DNA of 64,000 bases from Onchidella celtica (Eukaryota > Mollusca > Gastropoda > Systellommatophora > Onchidiidae). Positions within the stretch are counted from its first letter, which is position 1, and each line of letters starts with the position of its first letter. Below the pieces are notes generated by a model, which saw only the letters and a list, made by a program, of their open reading frames with translations, was not told the origin of the DNA and ran no database searches. The DNA is taken from the NCBI GenBank assembly GCA_963931925.1, contig OZ007569.1, forward strand, positions 14,372,663 through 14,436,662. Reading direction: 5' to 3'. The translations under genes and the position numbers were made by a program. Below are positions 34,459 through 45,900 of the stretch, in pieces.

Positions 34459-35600
34459 TGTTAGGCTTGTTTTAGTTTGTGTAATTAAAATCAGGATTTT
34501 ATGGTTTCGAGGCATTGTTACAACAATATTTCTTGCATATTATGGCTTATTCATGTCAAGGTTGATTCCTGATTCTCATTTTTAAGGAACTTCATTATGT
34601 AGCCACTCGCCAGTAATTTTGCAGCATACATGAATTTAGACATTAGGCATCCTCAAAAATGGTGTTAACCTTTTCATGTCACAAGGCTTATGCATTTCAC
34701 CTTCCCTCTGAGTGCTCATATTTCAAAGTAATTATTCCCTGTAGACTCACAAAAAAATTCCCAATAAACCTACAATGTGGCAGTACTAGAAGTGTACATT
34801 ACAGGTTATTAAGAGTAGAAGACAGGAATATTAGTTGTTTTGTTCACAAACACACATTGTACAATGTGAACTGCCAACATTGCAAACTCGGAATTTGAAC
34901 GGCACGGCAATAAAGGTTTAGCAAAAAGTGACTCTGCTGTAGCATTCAGCGCATCCATTGGTTGTAATATTGGGACACTCAGGCATTGTGCAGGGTGATG
35001 TGAAAAGGGTAACAAATTTAGAATGTGAGGGTGTGTAACTACTTACTTATTTAATTCTGACCTGGAAATTGTTGATGGTCAACCAGTTTACTTTTTTGGA
35101 TAACTCACTGGATGGAAGAACAGTGGATGGAATGAAAGATTTTGAAGGGGGTAAATTTGAGAATTACTATTACATTAAACTTGTACATTTGGTGAAAAGA
35201 AATGTTTGTCTTACAGCAATCTCTGATAATTCATTTTCACAGCAGGAAAGAAGAACATTGTGGTGTCACTGTCTTTCAGTTCTGGATAGCTTTCTCAAGG
35301 AAACTAGAAAAATAGAGGACGGGATAATTAAATGTGATAAGATTGATTAGCTTTGAACACTAAAGTGAAAGATTTTAAAACCTGACCCTGCCTTGATGAT
35401 GTCACTGTTGAAATAAGAATTTTGTTGAAACTGTTGCATATTTTTTGTTGTAGTGCAAAGTGATACTGGTTTTGTTAAGTGTGTTTAGAACAGACATTTT
35501 GTTATATATCTATTCCAGTGTGGTAAACATACTTACCTCAACTTGTCAGGTCATGTCAATATGTACAGCCTGATTCAAGGCACACGTGAAAAATTCACCG
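34459..35600 (+). other. Probable 3' UTR and flank of the ZNF839-like gene
   Basis: This is AT-rich sequence after the stop codon, with AATAAA at 34763-34768 and 34909-34914. No further coding exon is evident. The true 3' end cannot be fixed from sequence alone. Confidence 0.5.
34763..34914 (+). terminator. Candidate poly(A) signals
   Basis: Two canonical AATAAA hexamers at 34763-34768 and 34909-34914, about 305 and 450 bases after the ZNF839-like stop codon, are the nearest candidates. Others occur much further downstream (for example near 38170 and 40408), so a longer UTR is possible. Confidence 0.4.
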
Positions 35601-36150
35601 GCATATGTGAGTGTGCATGAGAAAACCCACAATATGTCGAAAACATGACATTTTGAGTTCTGTACACATAATAAAAGACAAGACATTTCTGATAAATTGA
35701 AGTCAGTGACCCCCCTAAAACAAGATTTTGAGAAAAGGGCATTTAATCCTAAAAGTGGCAATAGCTAATTGACCCATTGATATTGGAGTGATTGCTGTTA
35801 GGAGACCGTAGTCTAATAACTAAGCCGTTATAGAGATCATACTGAGTAGTGTTCACTGCTCATCTACAGTTTACCCTGTAACATGCCACGGTCCCCTAAA
35901 CAACAGCCAAGTCGGAAGTTTTTTGATCTTGTTAGGAGACCGTAGTCTAATTACAAAGCCGTTATAGAGATCATAGTGAGTAGTGTTCACCACTCGTCTA
36001 CAGTTTACCCTGTAACATGCCACGGTCCCCTAAACAACAGCCAAGTTGGAAGTTTGTGTCGGACCCATAATTTTCACTTCAAAGCTGTTTTTCTCAAAAT
36101 CAGCTCTGTCGACATATTGTGGGTTTTCTCATGCACACTCACATATTGTT
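35601..36150. mobile_element. Inverted-repeat element with internal 134-bp duplication
   Basis: Arms of about 40 bp (35601-35640 and about 36109-36150) are inverted copies with roughly two mismatches, carrying GTGTGCATGAGAAAACCCAC. Between them is a direct tandem duplication: units start at 35797 (GTTAGGAGACCGTAGTCTAA) and 35931, spacing 134 bp, with about 6-8 differences. No transposase frame is present. I infer a foldback or MITE-like element that has duplicated internally; the family is unknown. It lies about 1.1 kb after the ZNF839-like stop codon. Confidence 0.75.
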
Positions 36151-39100
36151 TGCTATCGTATGTCAAATGTTTGTAACAGTTTCTTTATAGGTCCAGCATA
36201 TTGTATACCTCTTCGTCTTAGTCCCTTCAACACCCTTGGCAGTACCAGCAGGTCCTAAACCCTGTTAGGTTAGTGTCTTATCTGGATGTGTATATGTCAC
36301 AGAAATAGATGTTAATCCACTCTCTGTGTATCTGTAGTATGTCCTGGTACATCCCATTTGTCAATGTCTGTGCAGCCATTCAGTGGTGTCAGATTTGAAT
36401 TCAACGAAGTTCCTTTCCTAGGGTAATTGGATTCTAGACTGGCAAGATGTAGCGCCTGACAGTAAACAGCAGTTTGCATCGAGAAGTGTGCTGTGAACAC
36501 AGATGAACCAAGCACATGGTCAGGAAGATCTTGGCCATTATTTTGTAGCTCTACTTGTATAGGTCCCAGCTACTGCAGTATGGGCTAACAAAAGTGTAGT
36601 AAAATGTTGACATCCACATTTGTAAAAGCCTGTGGTGTGGAAGGGGTTAATGCCTATGCTCCAAGAATTGTTCAGAAGTAAGTTCTGTTGAAATCCATGT
36701 AATAGTAGGTAGATGGACTCTTTTGCCGATTCCTTATGTATTTACTGTTTTTAACATTTTTTACATTATTGTCAGATTGAATAAGTACTTTCTCTAGGTG
36801 CGATTGTTTTTTTCTTGCGTGCCATTATTAGAATTTGAAGTTGTGAATCCTGGGGTTTTAATCAGCGGTGTTTAGAAATCTTTGGGATCCCAACTGAATA
36901 TGAAATTTATAGGAGCAATACATTCTGCTTCAGGCAGGCATTAAGTATAAAATGAGGCCAAACATGCTTATTTCTTGTTGACTCTAGACTGAGAATTTAG
37001 GATTTGGTCAACTCTTTCATGAACTCAGTTCCATATTCCTCTTGCTGTAATCTCGTTGACCATCAGTCAGTTTTTGCTAGCATTTTCAGGACTATCCCAG
37101 ACCATCTGAACGATTTAGATCACTTGTCTCCAAATTATTTCACTGGACTCCAAGATAAATGGTTACACAGATGATGGAGATAAATATAGCTGTATCTGTC
37201 TGATCACTTGCCAGTTACCAAAGAAATTTAAAATAATTCTCACCCTAAGGCTTGTGTCGAACCCCAATATATACATGTACATGTAATTGGTGTGTATTGT
37301 GCACCACAATAAATCTCAGCACTATTACTATTAGGCTCTCTCAGAATTAAAAACCCAGAATGCTGAATTTGATCATGCTATCGGCATTCTTTCATGATCT
37401 TGCTCAAGGCTGTTGGAACACTGTCTTTACAAACCAGCTTGACCATCACATATGCAGCTTAATTTAATTAAAGGCTCATTTATACATACCTACCTTTACC
37501 CAGTTATAAAATGTATGCTGGTCAATAGATTGGAAGATGCTATAGTTTGCGACTGATGAAAGTAGGTCAGTTGGAGGTAGACATCAACAGGATTATGTGA
37601 GATTTTAACAAATACATATATGATGTATAATGTTACCTAGCAGCAAGACAATAACCATGTACATATAAAATAATTTAAACCAATGTTTTCATTGTGGACT
37701 GGTTGAGATGTATACTGCTTGAGTCTTAGCCCAACAATTCATTTGGGTCAGCAATTTCATGTTTTAACATTATTTACCTGGAAATATCAGGTGTATGGTC
37801 AGTTTTATTTTATAATCTGAGCCATTTTGTTAACGTAGTAGGAAAATGCTTTGTGAATGTCTCACTATATGGTTTAGTTAAGATTTACAGCCACTGGGAG
37901 GCTGTGAGATAGGTTTGCCCACCTGTCTGTATTTAATTTGTATTGTTTGGAACTTACAACCTGTGGGAGGAATTTGGCAGCAAGTAGATTGTATACGAAT
38001 CTGCAACTGAAAACATTCTGAATTTATGTTGTTACACATCAGCTTTATTTTTTTTTATCATGTTTTCATGGAGCCAGAGATTCTCTCTGGAACAAAAACT
38101 GATCATCTCATAGTTGAAATCTAAACCCCATGTCTAATGACTTCAGATGCTGGCAGTGGATTTATTTGGAAATAAAATAGTTATTCTAATCCTACAATCA
38201 AAGTCCTGTGACATAGTTTGTTGACTTATTCTGCGGAGGCACATATTTTCATATTGTCCAGTGGAAGCATATTTTTCATCATAGGCTAACATATTTTACT
38301 TATGAGCCCAGACATTGTCCAGGAAGAGAAAGTAGATTATGTAGATTGGTTGTCTGGTTGATGCTGGCAGGATTATTACTGAAAGCACTTTTTGTATTGC
38401 CAATAGATTCAGTGTAATTTATTTTAGAGCACTAATCTGGGTAATGGATATATACGCTGTATGTCATGGAAAGTTGCTCGAGTTGCAATGGATGCAGATA
38501 AAATGTCTCAGTGAAACAATTTCAGATAACTTTTCTGTAACAGATACATGTACTAATTTTTGCAGTATAGTTACTATTTAGCTTTTGTCTCTGACAGTGC
38601 AAATGTTTCTGTGTAATCTCCTCAGTTTTGATCCATGTCAGTGTAACTCGTGGTTTAGCATAAATAATCTTATTCACCTCTTCCTTTTTTTAATGCTGAA
38701 TTATCATTCAGTAAATTTTCAGAACACATGCACAAAAAAAAGTGACATCATTATACTATATGACAAACTTAAATTAGGCACCACAACTTTAAATCCACCA
38801 TACACACATACAAAAAGGAATAAGCCAATACAAATTATTACATGTACTTTGTTTTTCATCCATTCATTAATCTGCCATACAGACAGGCTGTGCTGAGTTT
38901 CAGTCACATTAAGAACAATTTACAAACAGTTATCGCAGGTTGGAGACATTTTTAAAAATAACGGAAAAACACACTGTCTTCACATTGTTTTGTCTTTAAT
39001 AGCAGATATGATGACAGGAAGCATTTATTAGGCTTGGTACCGACACCACTGCACAGATTTCAAAAGATGAACTGGCCATCCTGTCCACCGGATGAGTCCT

Positions 39101-40863
39101 ACTAAGTATACACATAATGGCTTTGGCAGGTGTGTCCGTCAGCAGGGCGGGGCGTCATGTGCATGATTTGCAGAGGGAATTCATCAGAGAGTGAACGCCA
39201 TACTGCAGTAGAACTTTCAAAGGCTGTGCAATGGAATGAGACATCAGTGCCAAGACCTAATAAACGCTGGCAGTGACTATATCTGCTTTTATTTGATAAA
39301 ACACTTTCAAGACGGTGTGTTTAGTACATAGTTTTTTAAATGGCCTCTGGGAGTGATAACTGTTCATAAAATGAGAAAAACAAACTAATATGTATTGGCC
39401 TATTCCCTGTCTGTGGTGTATGTAGTGTAGATGATGACATCAATACTTCAGTAGCATGTCAGCCAGAATTTTTAATGCATACCAACAGAATTTTCAAGGA
39501 TGTCAGCCATAAACCCAGTGTTAGTAATAGAAACGTAAATGCTTAGTTTAGTGTGAAGCAGTTTGACACCTTGTTAGACATAGATTTTGGCTTTTTTTGT
39601 TATTGGTACTTGGACATTTTAATTGGCATATTGTCAATACATGGTTACAGGTTTGGTGTTTTTCAAGCCATTTTAAGTATAACAACATGTTTGATCGATA
39701 GAAAAGGAAATTACGGAGTAAGGGAATAATTCTTGCTAATATTTTGGAGCTTTTCTGTAATAACTGCCTATGAGCTGCTCTACTGTCTCCGTGTGTCCAG
39801 ATTTTGTCACTCAGTTTTATATGGAAGAAATGGATAATCAAGTGAAGGACAGACTTTGGTTAGGTAAAAAAAAAAAACAACTCATTTTATCTTTCTTTGG
39901 CCAAGTCTCATTTTTTGGGTTTTTTTTTTTTTTTCTGAGCAAGTTTGAAGGAAGATAGAATTTTGCAGTGCTGGGCAGTGAGTAGTCTTCCCTGCAAGAT
40001 CAAGATAGTAAGTGAAGAATGAGGTGACTGAGTTTGCTGGTTTGTTGTAAATAATCATAATTGTACAAGTAATAATGGTTATTCGTAATTGTACAAGTAA
40101 TACTGTAATAATCTCAAACCCAGGCCCACCCACATGACTATGAATCATTAATGGGATCAAGTTATTCAGCATATTCTTAGTTCTTTATAATTGTATCAGA
40201 GGTAAACAATCCACTATAGGTGCAAGCTTGAAGTACTACTAACATTTTTCAGCATTATTCATTGTGTCTGCAAAGTTATCAGAGATGGAGATGATGATAA
40301 AGATGTTCTGTCAAACCACATGCAATACAGCCTGAACCAGTACTTGAGATGGATAACACATTCTGGAGTTTGTTTTTAAATTCCATTCGCCTGTTTAACT
40401 TCCTACAAATAAAGTGAGATGCCATAGAAGTTGACCCAATTATACTGCTTGGCTGATGTTGAGGAGGAAAATTGTAGCCAGAATATATTCATTTGAATGT
40501 TGTGTGTGTTTCAAAAAGTAGTTACTGTTATATACTTTACATCAACTTTGTTTTTGTTTTGCCAGTTTTTTTGTTTTTTTTTCTGTTTTCCCTCCTGAAT
40601 TTTATGTTCCATCAAAATCATTCACATCCAATCATTTACTCCATCATTTATTCACCCTTCATTTTTCATACACAGCACTAAAAATGCACTTTAATTAAAA
40701 AAATAAAATAAGTCTACACACATGAAATGAAATGAGTTTGTTTTCTTTATGTTATTTTATATCCTTTGTCCAGCCACGGCCTGCATTGCCTTAAAAAAAA
40801 AGGGCCAGTTTCTTTCAGCAGTGCCATAAAGAAAGTGTCATGCATTTTCACAACCACCATAAA
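36151..40863. other. Intergenic DNA after the ZNF839-like gene
   Basis: This is AT-rich DNA without a recognised exon on either strand. Open frames reach about 103 codons and look random. Several AATAAA hexamers occur, so part of it could be extended 3' UTR. Confidence 0.55.
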
Positions 40864-41287
40864 AACCACAGAAAAACTGGGGGGTCGCAACAGGGCTATA
40901 AGTATAAGCAAATTAAATGTCAAAATTGGGCAAAAAGAAAAATTGTATGCAGCGAAACCCTGCATGAGAAATAAAACCCAAAAGACTTTCAGCTTCCATG
41001 CATTTGGCAGATGGACGTGCTTTTGTGCTGCTAATGAAGCAAGAACTCGCAGATAAGTAACATATCCTGTTTCGCTTAGATTCTAGACATTTCCTGTTGA
41101 AATCTTGTATTGTTCGATTGTTTTCTCTGTTTTTTTTGGTTTTTTTTTTCTTTTACTTGAAAAAGGCAAAAGCCGAAAATTTTGTGTATTTTCTGTCTTC
41201 TCTTTAGTTTGCTTTAAATATCTTTTGGGTTTTATTTCTCACGCAGGGTTTCGCTACATACAATTTTTCTTTTTGCCCAATTTTGAC
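40864..41287. repeat. Dispersed repeat, copy 2, folded back on itself
   Basis: Arms 40919-40985 and 41221-41287 are inverted copies, about 67 bp with around two mismatches. The left part (40864-40985) matches copy 1 (from 20222) on the same strand; the part from about 41030 to 41287 matches copy 1 on the opposite strand. This copy therefore looks like two partial copies joined head to head, or a foldback element of which copy 1 is a half. No coding capacity is seen. Confidence 0.8.
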
Positions 41288-41583
41288 ACTGTCACAACCA
41301 GCGTTTACATCCAGGACTGGTCATCATTTGGTAAGGGGCATTGTTTGTGTTTCTCTTTTCAAAGCTTCTAAAAGAATGTTTTTTATTCAATCAACAGATA
41401 TTGAAACTGCGCATTAAATAAAATGTGCTATCCGCATGTGTAAATTTATGTGTGCAAAATTCATCGAAACTTGAGTGTGAATATTTAAAGTGGAAAGAGA
41501 TCATTCCACTTTCTTACAGTACAACCATAAGTGACCACCAGAACAGGAAGGATTATGGCTTGTTCTGAATTGGCCAAAAGATG
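41288..41583. other. Intergenic DNA left of element A
   Basis: Nothing recognisable; it is ordinary flank up to the CTAAC target site. Confidence 0.6.
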
Positions 41584-41588
41584 CTAAC
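41584..41588. repeat. Target-site duplication of element A (left)
   Basis: CTAAC directly precedes the LTR at 41589, and the same five bases follow the right LTR at 49088-49092. Confidence 0.9.
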
Positions 41589-42940
41589 TGTGATGTTTCC
41601 ACTTTCTCTCACTAACTTTCTTCTGACACCAGCCGTGATGGGCACGGCACAAACACACTAAATAATCGACTATCTCTCTTCTATAAGTTATAACAAACGA
41701 TATCTGTATTGCTTACATATATACAATAATTATTAATTCATTCAATAATAATAGGAACATAGGTCATACAATTTCATGTGAATTTCGATGGAATGAAGTT
41801 GATGCAAATCAGTACATGCTAATTAAATGGCTTCGTAATATTCAATTTCTAGCACATTTTATAAAACACATGGGAACATTCAGCATAAGGAAACCTCTCC
41901 TTTAGGGGTGTATGGCGCTATCTGGGCACTGGTTCTTCCTCTCTACCCTGGCTTGACTGCGCAGTTAGATCAACAGGTATCGGCAGGTACCAATAGGTCG
42001 GGAAGCCAAGACGCTACGATGTCGTTAATCAAAGGACAAGAAGTTGAGAAGCCAAGAAGGTGTTGTTCTTCCTCCTCTGTAGAAAAACAATCGCAACGTC
42101 CTAATCTACTGCTGGAAGGCATGACTTCCATACTTACTCCATGACGGATATTCATCATTGATACTGTAAACCGCTGACACTGTTATAAGTCAGGCTGCAG
42201 CCCCCATACTCCATAGGCTCCCATATGGGCAATAGAACAAACGCTCAATACAGTTTTAATGATATTTACACGTTCCCCACGAAGAATAACGCTCTCTCTA
42301 ACAGACCCCATCCCATAAGGTTTCGTAACATATATATAACGGCGTTTCCGTGACTCTCTCAGAGGCAGTAGTTATACCAAAGTAAACCCACTAGATTTAG
42401 GTTCTACAATCATGAACATTAAGTAAAATACACATACATCGTACAATTAACTTACCACTCAGCAACAGCCCAAATGCCGACAAGATACCAAAGATACCAC
42501 GCTCTGACAAAGGATGTTTGCGGGTTCCCTGACCTTCCCCACTCACAAGACTAGTACAAAGTTACAGTTGCGGTTGTGGTCTCCTCTTCGGCACGAAGCT
42601 GGTGAGTGCTCTCAGCGGTCTGAAGTTGGAAGGAGCGTTCGGGGATTTATACCCAGTCAGGTAGCGTCCCAAGACGCTCACCGAGTGTACATTAGTTATC
42701 CTAATAGCCACCCCCGTCGACTCCACGTCAAATACTATTGAAACAGCTCTACCCCCCAAGCAATTCCCAGGTGATCTGATCGACAAGTACGGCGGTCAAG
42801 TAAACACTACCCTTTTCGGGTGTCAAAGCGCTTCAGTTGCATCGGCTACTTTCCCCCTCTGGCCTACAATAACTCTGTCTCCCCGCCGTTAGCTATCTTC
42901 CCACGCTAGCTATACCTTGCCTGTCTGTCGCCCTGTTACA
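41589..42940 (-). repeat. Element A 3' LTR (left copy)
   Basis: Starts TGTGATGTTTCC and ends CCCTGTTACA on the plus strand. Because the element points left, this is its 3' LTR. A TATATATA at 42331-42338 is the likely promoter TATA motif of the repeat. Open frames of 62-78 codons inside are present identically in both LTRs and show no domain, so I treat them as noncoding. Confidence 0.95.
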
Positions 42941-42953
42941 ATCGCCCCCACTT
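42941..42953 (-). other. Polypurine tract of element A
   Basis: Directly inside the 3' LTR. Read on the minus strand it is AAGTGGGGGCGAT, the purine-rich primer for plus-strand synthesis next to the LTR. Confidence 0.7.
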
Positions 42954-42991
42954 AAGTCGATTTTCCCTGGCAAAATCGGCTAATAAAATTA

Positions 42992-45900
42992 TTAATCTAC
43001 TGGTAATCTAGATAGAGTGTCGGCCCATAGAGCGTCTCGCCCCCTGATGTTGCTGACTCGAAAGTTATATGGTTGCAGCGCCAGGTTCCATCTAGTTACC
43101 CTCGCGTTCTTCTGGTCTTTAGTTCGCATCCAAGTTAGAGGTCGGTGGTCCGTCTCTAACACGAAGTTTCTCCCATACAGATACGCCTGCAACTTACTAA
43201 CGGCGAAAACTATGGCCAGGCATTCCTTTTCAATTGTTGAGTAGTTCTTCTCCACAGGTTTCAACTTTCTGCTAACATATACAACTGGATACTTCGTACC
43301 CTCGTCTTCTTGAAGTAGGCAGCCACTCACTCCAAGGTTAGATGCGTCTGTCTGGAGAATCAGTTCCTTGTTCCAGTCTGGCATCCGTAGTATCGGCTCG
43401 GAACTCAAACAAATTTTTAGGGCATTGAACGCGTTCTCCTGCGCGTGTCCCCACGCGAACTTTGTGCCCTGGGACTTCTTTGTGAGGTCTGACAACGGCG
43501 CCGAGATTGCACTGTAATTTGGTACAAACTTCCGATAGTACCCCGTTAGCCCCAGGAAACTCCTCACTTGTGTCTTGGTCGTCGGTCGGTCACAGTCGAC
43601 AATGGCTCGCACCTTACTCTCCTGCGGTCTTACAGTCCCCTGTCCCAGCTTATGGCCTAAGTACTCGACTTCTGTCATCCCTATTAGCGTCTTGGTAGGT
43701 CTAGCTTTTAAATTTGCCCGTCTCAGTCGCTCGAAGACATTCCGACAACGTTCCAAGTGGTCAGGCCAATTTGCACTGTGTATAAGACAGTCGTCTACAA
43801 ATGCATCTACCCCTTCGCCAGCATCTTTTAATACTTTCCTCATGAGCCTGTTAAATGTGGCGGGGGATCCCTTCAACCCGAACGGCATGACCCTGTACTG
43901 GTATAGCCCAAACGGTGTGGCGAACGCCGTCAGGTGTTTATCTTCCTCGGCCATCGGAACTTGATAAAAGCCCTTTGTCAAGTCCAGCTTGGTGAAATAT
44001 TTTGCCTCCGCTAGATTGGAAATAATGGCTTCTACCTCAGGCATCGGTTCGGCGTCATCGGCAGTCACAACATTTAGCCGCCTGTAGTCGTTGCAGAAAC
44101 GATGTTGACCATCGGGCTTCTTAACTAATACAATTGGACTATTGTACGGGGACTCGGACGGTTCGATGATTCTGGCCGCAAGCATCTTGCCTACCTCAGC
44201 ATTGACAGCTTCTCTAGTTGAGTACGGTAGTTGGTAGGGTCTTACCTTCACAGGTTTTTGATCTAGCAATGGGATTTTGTGCTTGATCAAGTCAGTGAGC
44301 CCCGGTACATCCGTAAATATATCTTTGTATTCTTCCATGAGCTCTTGCATCTGTTCTCTCTGATCCTGATCTAGCGTATCCCCTAACTGTACATCCCTGT
44401 AGGTTTCGGTCTGTTCTAGCCTAGGCATGACTGTCTCCAGAGGCATCGAAGTCGCTTCCTCTCCTTCATCGGTCTCGTCAATTATAGCTGCAGCTATTGC
44501 CTCTGTGTTTTCCTGTTCGTCTTCCCTCTCAATATACTTCTTCAGCATATTCGCGTGATACAGTCGTCTCTTCCCCTTGACGTTCACCATGTAGTTCACT
44601 GACCCTCTCTGCTCTTCTACTTTGTAAGGCCCTTTCCAAGTCATCTGTAGTTTCGATCCGTCACTTGGGAGAAGTATGAGGACGGAATCGCCCACTTGGA
44701 ATTTCCTCTGTTTGGCCCCCCTATCGTAGTATTTCTTCTGCCTGTGTTTTTCGACGCTGCTGTTCTCGGCTACGACTTTCATGGCATCCTCCAATCGTTC
44801 CCTCATATCTACCACGTATTCGTACGATGACCTCGTTTCTGACTCCGCTTCCCCAGTCCACAGATTCTTCAGTATTGCAAGTGGTCCTCTCACAGGGTGA
44901 CCGAACACTAGTTCAAACGGCGAAAAACCTGTACTGGCCTGTGGGGTTTCGCGATACGCGAACAGCAGTGGACACAACATTCTGTCCCAGTCCTTGGGTC
45001 TGTCATGAGCTACTCGGCGAAGCATATTCTTCAGCACTCCGTTAAATCTTTCACACAGACCATTGGCCATCGCGTGGTAGGGCGAGCAGAATATCTGTTT
45101 CGTTTTGAGAAGTGCACTGACCTCTCTCATCAGCTCACCGGTAAACTGTGATCCCCTATCTGAAACTATTTCCTTTGGTATGCCTAACCGAGAAAATATT
45201 TCCATTAACGCTTCACTGACCTGCTCAGCTGATATCCCCCTTAAGGCTACGGCATCCGGGAAACGCGTGGCATAATCTACTAGCGTCAAAATATAACGCG
45301 ATCTCCCATGTTCCGTACGCAGAAGTGGACCAACCAAATCTATGGCGACGCGCGAAAAGGGCGTGTCGATCAGGGGCGTCGGCACTAGGGGTACCTTTGT
45401 CACCCTACCTTTATTGGATGTCCTTTGACACGCGTCACACGATCGACAGAAACGACCTACGTCCGCACCTATCCCAGGCCAAAAGAACGACTGCATTATT
45501 CTGTCCTGTGTGCGCGAAATTCCTAAGTGTCCCCCGAACACTCCTTCGTGAGCTATCTTCATCAGCTCACTTCGGTACTGCTTAGGTACCAACAACTGCT
45601 CCACATCAGCACGTCCAGCCCCGGCCTTCTTTACCCGATAGTAAATTCCCTTACTCTCCTTTATGTGAGTACCTACCTCAGCCGATTGCTCCAACGTGGC
45701 TCTCTCCCTTAAAACTCTCAAAGTTTCGTCCTCTCTCTGGGCCCGGGCTATCTCACCTGGTGTGAGTTCCCCTATCTTGGCCCCTACCCTTACCTCCTCC
45801 GTTGAGTTGCCCTTGGCCTCCTCATTATCTGTGGTCTGACTCACTTTCGCACTCGCATTCTCACACTCATGCTCTTCCTTGTCAATCTCCACCTTGCGAG

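Noticed and set aside
41908-42786. Small open frames in the LTR of element A, repeated at 48055-48933
   Set aside because: They are identical only because the LTRs are identical; no domain and no position in a known retroelement coding plan.
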